NCBI GenBank assembly: GCA_030644725.1
Contig: CP130629.1
Location: 62,001 to 126,000, forward strand
DNA: 64,000 nucleotides
Direction: 5' to 3'
DNA from: Candidatus Electrothrix communis
GTDB taxonomy: Bacteria; Desulfobacterota; Desulfobulbia; Desulfobulbales; Desulfobulbaceae
Under the pieces are notes generated by a model. It was not told the DNA's origin and ran no database searches. It saw only the letters and a list, made by a program, of their open reading frames with translations. A program made the position numbers and the translations under genes. This document shows positions 14,764 to 23,260 of this stretch, piece by piece. Within the stretch, counting starts at the first letter, position 1. Every line of letters begins with the position of its first letter.

Positions 14764-15116
14764 GGCAATCTCCCTTCTGTTTTTACCTTCTGCTCTTCTT
14801 AAGGCTCATGGATTTGCGAGCCGGATATTCAAAAGAATATACAAGAAGTTAGGAGGTTGCAAGCGGTTTTTCGTAAGGCAAGCCGATAAGGGTGTCAGGG
14901 GTTTTTGGGGCTAAGTTTTTCCGTTCCAGCGCAGAGGAATTATGCAAAAGGGAGGGGGGTATTTTTTTCAGACGAGAGGAGAAAAGAGGAAGCACTTGAC
15001 GCACCGGCTTGCAGCATTTAGTATGTTTTGCTTCGGAGAAGCAGAGGTCGGCGGCGGAGTATTTCATTCTTCCGTCGAATGAATACAGAATCAATCCTGG
15101 AGCAACGGAGCCACCC
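14764..15116. other. Divergent intergenic region, no gene found
   Basis: This 353-bp stretch lies between the 5' ends of wrbA (minus) and the radical-SAM gene (plus). It must contain both promoters. I see a GGAG-type ribosome site near 15107 but no convincing repeat, riboswitch or small gene. The frame open upstream of 15117 has no family features. Confidence 0.5.
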
Positions 15117-16136
15117 ATGACCGCCGACGTGACAGCAAGGACGGTTGATTTCAAGGCCGGTGAACGCAATGTCTTTTTTCACCTGCTCACGGCCTGTAAT
15201 CTCTCCTGTCAGCATTGCTATATCAATCCTCCCCAACACGGGACAGTAACCCTGCCCACCGAGAAGGTGCTCAAATGGCTGCGCCTCTTTGCCCGGCCTG
15301 AACAGCAAAGTAACCTGATCCTGCTCGGTGGTGAGCCCACCCTTCATCCTGAACTGGCTTTGATTATCCGTGCTGCAAAGTCTCTGCGCTATGCTGTGAC
15401 GGTGGATTCCAACGGCTATCTTTTTCATGATCTCCTGGAACGGGTCCGACCGACAGAACTGGATTTTCTCAGCTTCAGTCTGGACGGACCTGATCCGGCG
15501 GTCAATGATCCCATCCGGGGAGAGGGCGTCTTTGCGGTCTGCACGGAAAATATCCGTCAAGCTGTGGAGCGTGGTTTTCGTACCAGCCTTATTTACACAG
15601 TTTCCTCCAGGAATATTGACCAGCTCCATCGGATGCCCGCCTTGCTGGCAGACCTCGGGGTTCGGCGTTTTTTTATCCAGGTGATCGGCCTGCGAGGAAA
15701 GCCCGCTGTTGCTTCAGCGGAAGGGGAGCAATGGCAGGTTGATCCCGCTCATTGGCTGGAAGTTGTGCCCGAGGTGGCGCGACAGGCTGCCCGAGCCGGT
15801 ATCCATGTCACCTATCCTAAGGTCTTTCTTGGGCCGGAGGAATCCTTTGCCTGTGCCGGTCGGGTGGCGGAGAATTACTTCATCTTTCCCAACGGCAGGG
15901 TCTATCGCTGCCCGCTTTGCGAGGATTACCCGCTGCACAGTCTTTGTGTTGAGGAAGATCGGTTGGTTCAGCGGGAGGGCTTGTTTGAGGATCGTTTCTT
16001 TGCCCTGGATATACCGGAAGGTTGCGTGATGAATAAGCTCCTGCAGCCTGATACCCTTGAGTATCATCCTGATGGCAGGGCGAAGCATCGTATTTCCTGT
16101 TGTATGTTGAAGCAGGAAATCTTGCCGCTGCAATAA
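15117..16136 (+). CDS. Radical SAM protein with C-terminal cysteine cluster
   Basis: 339 residues from ATG 15117, chosen because ACGGAG precedes it and the radical-SAM fold begins soon after. The cluster motif is Cys27, Cys31, Cys34 (ACNLSCQHCY). LILLGGEPTLHPEL gives the GGE motif, and LSFSLDGPDP is typical of the MoaA/PqqE/AnSME superfamily. The C-terminal part has FACAGR, VYRCPLCEDYP, EGCVM and ISCCML, suggesting a SPASM-like auxiliary iron-sulfur site. Such proteins modify peptides or cofactors or act on small metabolites. No precursor peptide or partner gene is adjacent, so the substrate remains unknown. Confidence 0.85.
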   Translation: MTADVTARTVDFKAGERNVFFHLLTACNLSCQHCYINPPQHGTVTLPTEKVLKWLRLFARPEQQSNLILLGGEPTLHPELALIIRAAKSLRYAVTVDSNGYLFHDLLERVRPTELDFLSFSLDGPDPAVNDPIRGEGVFAVCTENIRQAVERGFRTSLIYTVSSRNIDQLHRMPALLADLGVRRFFIQVIGLRGKPAVASAEGEQWQVDPAHWLEVVPEVARQAARAGIHVTYPKVFLGPEESFACAGRVAENYFIFPNGRVYRCPLCEDYPLHSLCVEEDRLVQREGLFEDRFFALDIPEGCVMNKLLQPDTLEYHPDGRAKHRISCCMLKQEILPLQ

Positions 16137-16274
16137 CAGGGAAGACGGTTTCTCTTTGATGTTTGGTTTTTCTGTGTTTCAAAAATGTTAAGTTTTTGTT
16201 AGGATAATCAGCATTGTTTTTCACATTGGGTAGGTAGTAAGGACTAAAGATTTCGATGAGGAAGAAGAAAGCGC

Positions 16275-16889
16275 GTGGAAAAAGATTTCAACTGGCTTGA
16301 TGAGTACGGTGCAGAGTTGTTTGAAGTGAATCAGCATCATGAAAGATTCTCTCGTATAATTGAGGAGCTGTCGCAAGCTGATGACAAGGCGATTATACGC
16401 AGGTTGCGTGAGGAAGTGCATTTTCAATGGAATGATGCGTATAATACCGGCGTTAACGAAATAGATTCGCAGCATAAACATTTCTTAGAGATTATAGAAA
16501 ATGTTGCCAGGATAAATACTGGGGCGTCCACCTGTTCGGTGACAGCACGCCTGTTGGATGAAGTGCTCGATTACGCCCAGGTGCATTTTCAGAGCGAAGA
16601 ACAGTTGATGAAGCAGTATGGATATCCGAAACTTGCGAGTCATAAGAAAGAGCACGAGGTCCTGACAAGGGAGTTGCATCGGCAGGTTGGTTTGCTGAAA
16701 GAATCAAATGGTTCAAGCGCCAAGATGCTCTATTTTCTTCTGCAATGGTTTCTTAAGCATACGCTGTACACCGATCAGGAGATCGGGCGTTATATTCAAG
16801 AACAGAGGCGGCCTTTTCGTTACCGATTCAGGCAGCGTTTTCTGCGCCTCAAGTCTCTTCGATTTTTTAGGCGCAGGTCCAGAAGATGA
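16275..16889 (+). CDS. Bacteriohemerythrin
   Basis: 204 residues from a GTG start. Residues ~50-180 are a full hemerythrin domain with the iron ligands in motif order: FQWNDAYNTGVNEIDSQHKH, HFQSEEQLMKQYGYPKL, SHKKEH, and FLKHTLYTDQEIG. It should carry a di-iron site that binds oxygen, used for oxygen sensing, storage or delivery. Residues 6-35 repeat the first helix in degenerate form (FNWLDEYGAEL...NQHHERFSRIIEEL), as if an earlier N-terminal domain was lost. The C-terminus is very basic (RRPFRYRFRQRF, then RRRSRR), which is unusual for this family and may bind membrane or nucleic acid. Confidence 0.88.
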   Translation: MEKDFNWLDEYGAELFEVNQHHERFSRIIEELSQADDKAIIRRLREEVHFQWNDAYNTGVNEIDSQHKHFLEIIENVARINTGASTCSVTARLLDEVLDYAQVHFQSEEQLMKQYGYPKLASHKKEHEVLTRELHRQVGLLKESNGSSAKMLYFLLQWFLKHTLYTDQEIGRYIQEQRRPFRYRFRQRFLRLKSLRFFRRRSRR

Positions 16890-16961
16890 TCCTTCTCCGG
16901 CAGACAGGTTGGAGAGAACGTGATGAACAGCAGTTGAAGTAAATGAAAAATTTTTTAAAGT

Positions 16962-18230
16962 TTGGGAGTTGATAGCACCGTGTCAGGAAGGGAAAGGAAT
17001 TGTGGTGATGTGGAAGATATACAACAAATATACACCCAGGCGGTTGCAGCCCATGAGAGCGGTGAGGTCGCTGAGGCTATAGAACTTTACGAAAAAATTC
17101 TTGGCCAATTCCCGGATGCGGATGTGGTGCTCTATAATCAGGGTTTAGCTCTGTTTGAATCGGAGCGTTATGCTGAGGCCGTCGCTGTCTTTTCCCTGGC
17201 AGCGGAACAGCGGCAGGATGATGCGGATACCTGGTATAATTTGGGACTGGCCCTGAAGCAGGAGCAGCAGTATTCCGAGGCGATGGATGCCTATAAGCAG
17301 GCCCTGGCTCTGCAACCGGATGACCCGGATATCCTGTTCAACCTTGCCAACTGCTGTCGCGAAAGCGGGGACAGGGAGGAGGCCGCTGTCTCTTATGCCC
17401 GGCTGCTTGAACTGGAGCCGGATAATGTCTCGGCCTTGAATAACTTTGCCTATCTCTGTCATCTGCGCCATGATAATGCCCAAGCGGAGCAGTTGTATCT
17501 GCGCCTTCTTGAGCTGCAACCTGATCATCCCGGTACTCGACATATGCTGGCCGCTTTGACCGGCAAGTTTACGGATACGCCGGAGAATGCCTATGTCCGC
17601 GACCTCTTTGATCAGTACAGCGACAGCTTTGAGCAGAGTCTGGTGGGAAAGCTGGAATATAGGGTACCGGAGCTGCTCTTTGATCTTGTCCGGCGTACCC
17701 AGGCAGCGCAGGGTAAAGATTCAGAACAGCCTGAACAACCCTATGCCCATTGTCTTGATCTCGGTTGCGGCACAGGGCTTGCTGGCAAGCTTTTCACGAG
17801 CTGTTGTCAGCAGATCAGCGGTGTGGATCTCTCGGAAAAGATGATTGTCCGGGCAGCAGAAAAGGGTATTTATGACCGGATTGTCGCCGATGATGTGGTG
17901 CATTTTCTTTGTGAGGATGAAGAGCAATACGACTTGCTGGTTGCTGCTGATCTGTTTACCTATCTGGCTGATCTGGAACCCTTGCTCCGTGCTGCTTTCC
18001 AGCGCACCGCACCGGGCGGGCTCTTTGTCTTTTCCACGGAGCATGGCGAGAAAAATCAGTGGCAGGTGCGACAGACCGGGCGTTTTGCCCATCGTCCTGA
18101 GTACGTGGTTGAGGTCGCGCAAGGTTGCGGCTGGCAGCTTGTCACCTCTGAGGAGGCGGACCTGCGCCGGGAGGAGGATGCCTGGATACGGGGTGATCTT
18201 TTTGTTTTGATTAAAGAGGATGCTTCCTGA
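16962..18230 (+). CDS. TPR-repeat SAM-dependent methyltransferase
   Basis: 422 residues. The N-terminal ~195 residues form about five tetratricopeptide repeats (AIELYEKILGQFPDADVVLY, NLGLALKQEQQYSEAMDAYK, and so on). Residues ~205-420 are a class I methyltransferase with LDLGCGTGLAGKLF as SAM-binding motif I, SGVDLSEKMI as motif II, and LLVAADLFTYLADL. The combination resembles the TPR-methyltransferases known near flagellar or surface-modification genes. The start is uncertain: TTG 16962, GTG 16980 and GTG 17010 are all in frame, and the GGGAAAGG at 16990-16997 favours GTG 17010. Its target is unknown. Confidence 0.85.
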   Translation: MGVDSTVSGRERNCGDVEDIQQIYTQAVAAHESGEVAEAIELYEKILGQFPDADVVLYNQGLALFESERYAEAVAVFSLAAEQRQDDADTWYNLGLALKQEQQYSEAMDAYKQALALQPDDPDILFNLANCCRESGDREEAAVSYARLLELEPDNVSALNNFAYLCHLRHDNAQAEQLYLRLLELQPDHPGTRHMLAALTGKFTDTPENAYVRDLFDQYSDSFEQSLVGKLEYRVPELLFDLVRRTQAAQGKDSEQPEQPYAHCLDLGCGTGLAGKLFTSCCQQISGVDLSEKMIVRAAEKGIYDRIVADDVVHFLCEDEEQYDLLVAADLFTYLADLEPLLRAAFQRTAPGGLFVFSTEHGEKNQWQVRQTGRFAHRPEYVVEVAQGCGWQLVTSEEADLRREEDAWIRGDLFVLIKEDAS

Positions 18231-18656
18231 TGCCTCATTCTCCTTTCCTCCTGTTCTTCTTCTCTTTTTCGGGTAGATAATACCCGTCTTGCGCTTTATG
18301 GTCGGGTAGAAGTTATCCGGCCCCTTTCTTTTTTCGGGTAAGAAATGTCCTGAAACCATTGAAGAAAAATATATTTTCTGTCTTTATAAGCCGGTAAATC
18401 TGCGGTACGGTCTCTTTTTGCACCACGAATTCTTTTTTCTCTTTGAGAACGGCATGTTTCTTGCGGAGTGAATTTCACGAAATATTATCCGCAGCTGTGA
18501 CAGCTGCTCCCAAGGAAGGTCTTTTTTTGTCCTTGAAGAAGGAGGGGGCTGTCTCTGATGACGGCGGGGATATCACGGAATCCGGCCCGGAGATAAATCT
18601 CCGGGCTGTTGGCGGGTGTCCCTTCGGGACAAGATTAAAATCAGCGCTGAATAGCA
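18231..18656. other. Intergenic region with two hairpins before the coiled-coil gene
   Basis: 426 bp without a credible gene. The 3' end, which would be the leader of the next gene, contains a 9-bp perfect hairpin (gcccggaga at 18585 pairing with tctccgggc ending 18606, loop taaa) and a short hairpin gtccc-ttc-gggac at 18618-18630. Neither has a U-tract, so they look like leader structure and not terminators. Three short gggta repeats occur near 18270-18345. Confidence 0.4.
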
Positions 18657-19523
18657 ATGAGTGATTATCGGAAAGTCAACAGAAATATCGACAAGCTGGA
18701 GTCCATACTGCCCGGCATATTTGATCTCGGCAAGCCGGACTGGAAGGCGATCTGGCAGCAGATTAAAATTACGGGCCAGAGCTTCAAAGGTGTGAGGTTT
18801 CCTTCCAAGGATGAGCATGAAGCGGCCTGGAATAGGTTTCAGCGATCAGTTGATAAGGTAAAAACGCAGCAGGCGGAAAGTCAGAAGGAATGGGAGAAGA
18901 AAAAGGAAGAGTCTGCTCGGTTGCGAGAGCGGATTATATCGCAGGCCAGAGCGGCTCGGCCTGTTGACAGTGCGTTTGCGGATGTGATTCTCGGCCTTGC
19001 CAGCGGCGGCCTTACTTTGTTGCTTGATGCTGTTATGGGACCGTTTGATGAAGAGAAAGAGCGTCTGAATTCCAGCAATAGAGCGTTGAAAAAAGGCTGG
19101 GATATGTTGCATGAACATAAGGAAAACATGTTCGGCAAAGATAAAGGTCTTGCCTTTGATGCCTTGAACGAAACCAAGGAGCTGCTGGATCGACGTTGGG
19201 AAAAATATAAAACGGAACGACAGGAGACATATGAAAAGTATCAGCGCGAACGTGCCGGGAAACGGCGGGCTTGGGAGGAAAAGGTTGAGGACAATATCAA
19301 AAATTTGGAGGAACGCCGAGATAAGCTGAATGCTGTTTTGGCGCATAAGGAACGGCATCTTGATGAGCTGCATGACAAGCTCAGGGGTGCGCGGGGTGAT
19401 GATTTCCGGTCTGTTGTTTCCGGGTGGATTTCGGAGGAAGAGGCGGGGATTAGGGATGTTAAGGAGAAACTTAGGAAGGTGGAGGATTGGATTTATGAGG
19501 ATAAGGAGAAGTTGCGAGGGTGA
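18657..19523 (+). CDS. Coiled-coil hypothetical protein
   Basis: 288 residues dominated by charged helices. Strong heptad-like stretches run over residues ~60-100 (KTQQAESQKEWEKKKEESAR) and ~175-285 (EKYKTERQETYEKYQRERAG and onward). A short hydrophobic segment (DVILGLASGGLTLLLDAVMG, ~residues 109-128) interrupts them and may insert in or lie on a membrane. There is no signal peptide and no known domain. The next gene's probable start (ATG 19495) overlaps its end by 29 bp, suggesting they are cotranscribed. Confidence 0.65.
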   Translation: MSDYRKVNRNIDKLESILPGIFDLGKPDWKAIWQQIKITGQSFKGVRFPSKDEHEAAWNRFQRSVDKVKTQQAESQKEWEKKKEESARLRERIISQARAARPVDSAFADVILGLASGGLTLLLDAVMGPFDEEKERLNSSNRALKKGWDMLHEHKENMFGKDKGLAFDALNETKELLDRRWEKYKTERQETYEKYQRERAGKRRAWEEKVEDNIKNLEERRDKLNAVLAHKERHLDELHDKLRGARGDDFRSVVSGWISEEEAGIRDVKEKLRKVEDWIYEDKEKLRG

Positions 19524-22290
19524 TGAGCGTAATAATGTAATAAAATATAATATACCGCTTTCTGTCACTCTTTGTGTATATATTATTGCGCTTTTTTTAT
19601 ACGTCGTTAACACGAGTTGTTTAGCGGGAGTTACAGAGATACAGGTTGAGAACGCTTGGGAGAAATTTCAACCAATAACTGTATGCTGGAATGCTTCTTT
19701 AGTACCAGAGGAGTACGAATACAATAAAGAAAATATAGAGATAGTCAGAAGCGCAATTGAAAACACTTGGGAGTCTGTGTCTGGTATTGACTTTGTAGGC
19801 TGGGAAGAATGTGATCGAGAAAATTTCAAAGATGAAGTTGGTGTTATATTTGAAGATGTCCAGCCGTTTACACTTGAGCATGGTTCAAAGTTGTCCGGCA
19901 AGATATCTGGAGTCCGTCTTAATTCAACATTCGAGAATTGGCCTCGTGAAGAAAGGGCTCCTGATCTATTAGAATTTTGTCGAAAGAATAAAGAACATTG
20001 TATTCGCGTTACTGCTGTTCATGAGTTCGGGCATGTATTAGGTTTTCTTGATGTCTTTCCTGATATTGACCCCAATACAGACTGCACAGAAGATATGAAG
20101 TCTGTAGATTCAATCTTAAACTATTGTGACATAGATTGGTATAACCTGCAAGAAGGCTGGAAACTGGGTGAAGAAGATGTCCGTATTGCACGAAAAATAT
20201 ATGGCCCCCCGAATAGTAACTCAGGCAACGGCGGCGGCAACTACAATCCCCCCGACCCCTATGACCCCTGGGAAGGTTACAAAAATGCTGTTGGCATTGA
20301 CTCTGTTCGTGGTAGCGAAGAAGGAGAGGATGATTGGGAGTATGTAATTGAAGTCCCGTTAGACGACATCTACGACATGGATTTCCGCGTCAAACTCAAA
20401 CGGAAAGGCGGTGTTTGGCCTGACGAAGTAGAAGCCTCTTTCTACCTGTCAGAAGATGATATCTTTGACAGTGGAGATGTATTTCTTGGCAGTGAAGATA
20501 AAAATTTATCAGATGAGGCTGAGAAGAAAAGAAGTGTCTATGTAGACGATGTAGATATGGCTGACTTTATCAATGAGCCTGGTGAATACTATGTCTATGT
20601 AGCAGTAGCCTACGGAACTGGAACCAATCGTTCAACCTCTCGTGATAAAAAAGAGAGGGTGAAGATCATCGTAACCAATGAAACTCCTCTCAGCGACGGC
20701 ACCTTCATCTGGTCACCCAACGGCGTAGTCCCCGGCATGACCTGTACCCAATGGAAAGAACCTGCCGACCCGCACAGCTGGGGCGACAACTTTCTCTGCA
20801 CCACCCGCAGCGAAGACATCCGCTGGTCAGCCGACGGCCCGATTGCCGGAATGCGCTGCACCCAGATCTACGAATCTCAAGACCCGCATTTTCAGAACAA
20901 CTATCTCTGCGTACCCAACGAAAGCGAGCTGAACTTTGTCTGGTCGGAGTCCGGCAATATGTCCGATATGTACTGTGTGCGCACGGACGAACCAAAAGAC
21001 AAACACTCCTGGGACGATAACTACCTCTGCTGGAGCGACAGCGGAGCCAACGGCGCAGGCCTGTCCGGTATCTATTACGGGGCCTACGACACCGTGACCA
21101 GCAATACCGGCGCAACCAGCCCGGACGTGCTGCCCGCCTCTGTCCACCTGAATGATGCCTCCGGTAATGTCCGGGCCATCTACACCCCTGCCGAAGTGCC
21201 GGGCCTGCCGGATATCGCGGTGCGGATAGAGAACATCGGCGCAGTACCTTCTTCTTCCGAGCAGAAGCATAAGCTCAAGACCTCGGTCTTTCTGACCGGC
21301 CCCGGTTACGAGTCAGGCTGGAAGTTCACCAATAAACAGACCCAGATTTCCGGCTTCGACACAGCTGGCTATGCGGAGAACATCGCCTTTGCCCTGCCCG
21401 GCGATGCCGTGCTCAACGAGGGCCTGTATTCCATCACGGTCAGCACCGATGAAACCGACAAGCTGACCGAGAGCAATGAACTCAACAACACCTCGCCGCA
21501 GGTGCGCTTCTGGGTGCAGAATGCTCTGCCGGATATTGCCGTGCAGAGCCTAAGCGTTGACGATGATCTGACTGAGGTCGAGGCAGGCAGTAAGCATGAT
21601 ATCACCATTGACGTGGGCAACATCGCGCCCGTGGGCGGCGATGCTCATTTCCCGGTGGTTGTGCAACTCTTGTACGACGGTGATCAGCTCTTAGGGGAAC
21701 AGGTTGTTGATGCGGCTGATCTGATGGCAGGCGGCAGCACCGAGATAACCATCAGCGGCTGGACCGTGCCCTTTGAAGAAGGAGCGCATACGCTCACTGC
21801 CAAGGTAACCAATAAGTACGTTTCTTACGAGTCAAACATGAGTAATAACAGTATGGTGCAGAGCCTTACCATCACCGTTACACCGGGTGACCCTGACTGC
21901 GTTATTGTCAATCCAATGGAAGCCCTGTCCGCAACGGGCGGTTTTGATCTGGCTGCAACCGCTATCAGCTTCCCGGATACCCTCAAATGGGGAGAGTCCC
22001 TGCATCCTTGGGCGGAACAATGTACTGTTTCCGGTCGTTCTCCTGAGACAAGGGCCATGTGGGCCTATGCTCGCTGCGACGGCACCGGCTTTACCCCCTT
22101 TGACGATGACGGAAATGACGGCATGAAAGCCGGTCAATGTGGCGCGGAGCAGGTTTGGACAGACGAAAATCTAAGCACTATGGATCCGGGCATGTATATG
22201 ATTTATTTCATCTCCAACGGTACGACTCAAATACCGGAATCGGATCACAGCAATAATGTACAGGCCAAGGCGTTCTTGCTGGAGGAATAA
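19495..22290 (+). CDS. Secreted metzincin-type metalloprotease with three cysteine repeats and CARDB domains
   Basis: 931 residues from ATG 19495, preceded by GGAGG 8 nt upstream; the frame is open further upstream but only inside the previous gene. The N-terminus MRIRRSCEG leads to a transmembrane/signal segment (CVYIIALFLYVV). The zinc site is His176-Glu-Phe-Gly-His180-Val-Leu-Gly183-Phe-Leu-Asp186 (HExxHxxGxxD), with Asp as third ligand as in snapalysin-type metzincins. A Gly/Asn/Pro linker follows. Three ~40-residue repeats (20703-21045) each have the pattern WS.xG...M.C....DPH....N.LC. Two CARDB-like adhesion domains (residues ~550-800) and a C-terminal CARDB-like segment with LPDIAVQSLS and ESDHSNN end the protein. 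It is probably exported and surface-associated. Confidence 0.8.
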   Translation: MRIRRSCEGDERNNVIKYNIPLSVTLCVYIIALFLYVVNTSCLAGVTEIQVENAWEKFQPITVCWNASLVPEEYEYNKENIEIVRSAIENTWESVSGIDFVGWEECDRENFKDEVGVIFEDVQPFTLEHGSKLSGKISGVRLNSTFENWPREERAPDLLEFCRKNKEHCIRVTAVHEFGHVLGFLDVFPDIDPNTDCTEDMKSVDSILNYCDIDWYNLQEGWKLGEEDVRIARKIYGPPNSNSGNGGGNYNPPDPYDPWEGYKNAVGIDSVRGSEEGEDDWEYVIEVPLDDIYDMDFRVKLKRKGGVWPDEVEASFYLSEDDIFDSGDVFLGSEDKNLSDEAEKKRSVYVDDVDMADFINEPGEYYVYVAVAYGTGTNRSTSRDKKERVKIIVTNETPLSDGTFIWSPNGVVPGMTCTQWKEPADPHSWGDNFLCTTRSEDIRWSADGPIAGMRCTQIYESQDPHFQNNYLCVPNESELNFVWSESGNMSDMYCVRTDEPKDKHSWDDNYLCWSDSGANGAGLSGIYYGAYDTVTSNTGATSPDVLPASVHLNDASGNVRAIYTPAEVPGLPDIAVRIENIGAVPSSSEQKHKLKTSVFLTGPGYESGWKFTNKQTQISGFDTAGYAENIAFALPGDAVLNEGLYSITVSTDETDKLTESNELNNTSPQVRFWVQNALPDIAVQSLSVDDDLTEVEAGSKHDITIDVGNIAPVGGDAHFPVVVQLLYDGDQLLGEQVVDAADLMAGGSTEITISGWTVPFEEGAHTLTAKVTNKYVSYESNMSNNSMVQSLTITVTPGDPDCVIVNPMEALSATGGFDLAATAISFPDTLKWGESLHPWAEQCTVSGRSPETRAMWAYARCDGTGFTPFDDDGNDGMKAGQCGAEQVWTDENLSTMDPGMYMIYFISNGTTQIPESDHSNNVQAKAFLLEE

Positions 22291-22350
22291 CCGAATAGAA
22301 GAAGCTCTCAGTGGGCACGAGAATAGAACTGAACGAGGATAAAGAACAAC

Positions 22351-22376
22351 GCCCTGAGTCCGCCAGGATTCAGGGC
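22351..22376 (+). terminator. Hairpin after the metalloprotease gene
   Basis: gccctga at 22351 pairs with tcagggc ending at 22376, with an 11-nt loop that itself can pair partly. The same loop motif (ccgcc-ggattcagggct) recurs at 22676-22692, so the two hairpins flank the small gene between them. There is no clean T-run here, so termination may be weak. Confidence 0.5.
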
Positions 22377-22411
22377 TTCCCGTTTAACGCCAACACACCC
22401 TGAAAACAGAT

Positions 22412-22648
22412 ATGCTTTTCATGAAACCCTGTGAGGATATCATTCTGTACCTGCACCATTATCAGGATGGTACACCGCATATTCACGCAACATATCAGGG
22501 GCAGGAGTCGATCATCACCCTGCCTGACGGCAATCTCCGCCAAGGAGAACTGCCGGAGGATAAACTGCGGCAGATCCGGGCATGGATCGGGACGCATCGG
22601 CATGAATTCATGGCGGACCGGGAAGCGATCAGGTTCCGCTCGTCCTGA
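22412..22648 (+). CDS. DUF4160-like small protein
   Basis: 78 residues (ATG 22412; ATG 22424 is an alternative). The pattern IILYLHHYQDGTPHIHATYQ, then ITLPDGNLRQGELPEDKLRQ and IRAWIGTHRHEF, resembles DUF4160 proteins, which have PPHFHA and a helix ending in HR.E. Such genes often pair with a DUF2442 partner in toxin-antitoxin-like loci, but no partner is visible here. It is bounded by two similar hairpins, as an independently transcribed cassette would be. Confidence 0.6.
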   Translation: MLFMKPCEDIILYLHHYQDGTPHIHATYQGQESIITLPDGNLRQGELPEDKLRQIRAWIGTHRHEFMADREAIRFRSS

Positions 22649-22667
22649 GAATAAAGAGCAGCCTCAG

Positions 22668-22697
22668 TCCTGAGCCCGCCCGGATTCAGGGCTTTTT
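22668..22697 (+). terminator. Rho-independent terminator after the DUF4160-like gene
   Basis: tcctgagcccgcccggattcaggg forms a hairpin (cctga/tcagg with additional GC pairs) followed directly by cttttttg. It is related in sequence to the hairpin at 22351. Confidence 0.65.
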
Positions 22698-22774
22698 TGT
22701 TTCTCCCTTCACACGTTCTTTTATGATATTCTTAAGAGAGGACTACAGGGGTTGGAAACACCTTGGAGAATGCG

Positions 22775-23140
22775 ATGAAAGAGAGTGGAATGAAAAATAA
22801 AAAGTCAGGGCGAATGCAGCGCGAAGCCGATACAGTCGCGGTGATGATTCGAAAATACTGCCAGGTAAATCACGATGGCGGCAAGGACCTTTGTGCGGAT
22901 TGCACTGAATTACTGAACTACGCAGAACGCAGTCTTGCCAACTGCCCTTTTCAGGATGGCAAAACAACCTGCGGCAACTGTAAGGTCCATTGCTATAAGC
23001 CGAGTATGCGGGAGAGGATCCGCGAGGTGATGCGGACCATCGGCCCCCGTATGATCCTGACTAACCCGATCATGGCCTTGCGACATGCTGTGGACGGGTT
23101 GCGCAAGGAACCGGTGCAGAAGGAAACAGAGGAGAAATGA
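22775..23140 (+). CDS. Nitrous oxide-stimulated promoter family protein
   Basis: 121 residues from ATG 22775 (TTGGAGAA upstream; a TTG at 22763 is in frame). The conserved features of this small cysteine-rich family (PF11756) are present: READTVAVMIRKYCQ, CADCTELLNYAERSLANCPF, TTCGNCKVHCYKPSMRERIR and IGPRMILTNP. Eight cysteines in C..C pairs suggest metal or cluster binding. The family name comes from an early annotation; its biochemical role is not known. It is followed by a short interspersed repeat and then a convergent gene. Confidence 0.82.
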   Translation: MKESGMKNKKSGRMQREADTVAVMIRKYCQVNHDGGKDLCADCTELLNYAERSLANCPFQDGKTTCGNCKVHCYKPSMRERIREVMRTIGPRMILTNPIMALRHAVDGLRKEPVQKETEEK

Positions 23141-23238
23141 TTTCGGTACGGGGCTGTAGGGGCAGGTCCCTGTGCCTGCCCGTTTATACAGCACGGGGAC
23201 GTTCAGGGCGAACACAGGGGTACAGTGTTCGCCCCTAC
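23141..23238. repeat. MITE-like short interspersed repeat, copy A
   Basis: The core 23156-23238 has terminal inverted repeats gtaggggc and gcccctac and the internal sequence ctgtgcctgcccgttta then cacggggacgttcagggcg. A second copy at 25837-25930 shares the internal sequence and the left flank ttcggtac. It encodes no protein. Confidence 0.8.
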
Positions 23239-23260
23239 AGATACTTGCCCTAGGCTGCAA

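Noticed and set aside
18443-18664. 73-residue plus-strand ORF before the coiled-coil gene
   Set aside because: It crosses the leader hairpins and shows no domain or ribosome site. The opposite-strand ORF at 18296-18478, with RDRTADL, is a commonly seen spurious translation.
19330-19494. Upstream extension of the metalloprotease frame
   Set aside because: It overlaps the end of the coiled-coil gene in another frame, has Arg/Met-rich non-conserved content and would bury the signal peptide. ATG 19495 has a better ribosome site.
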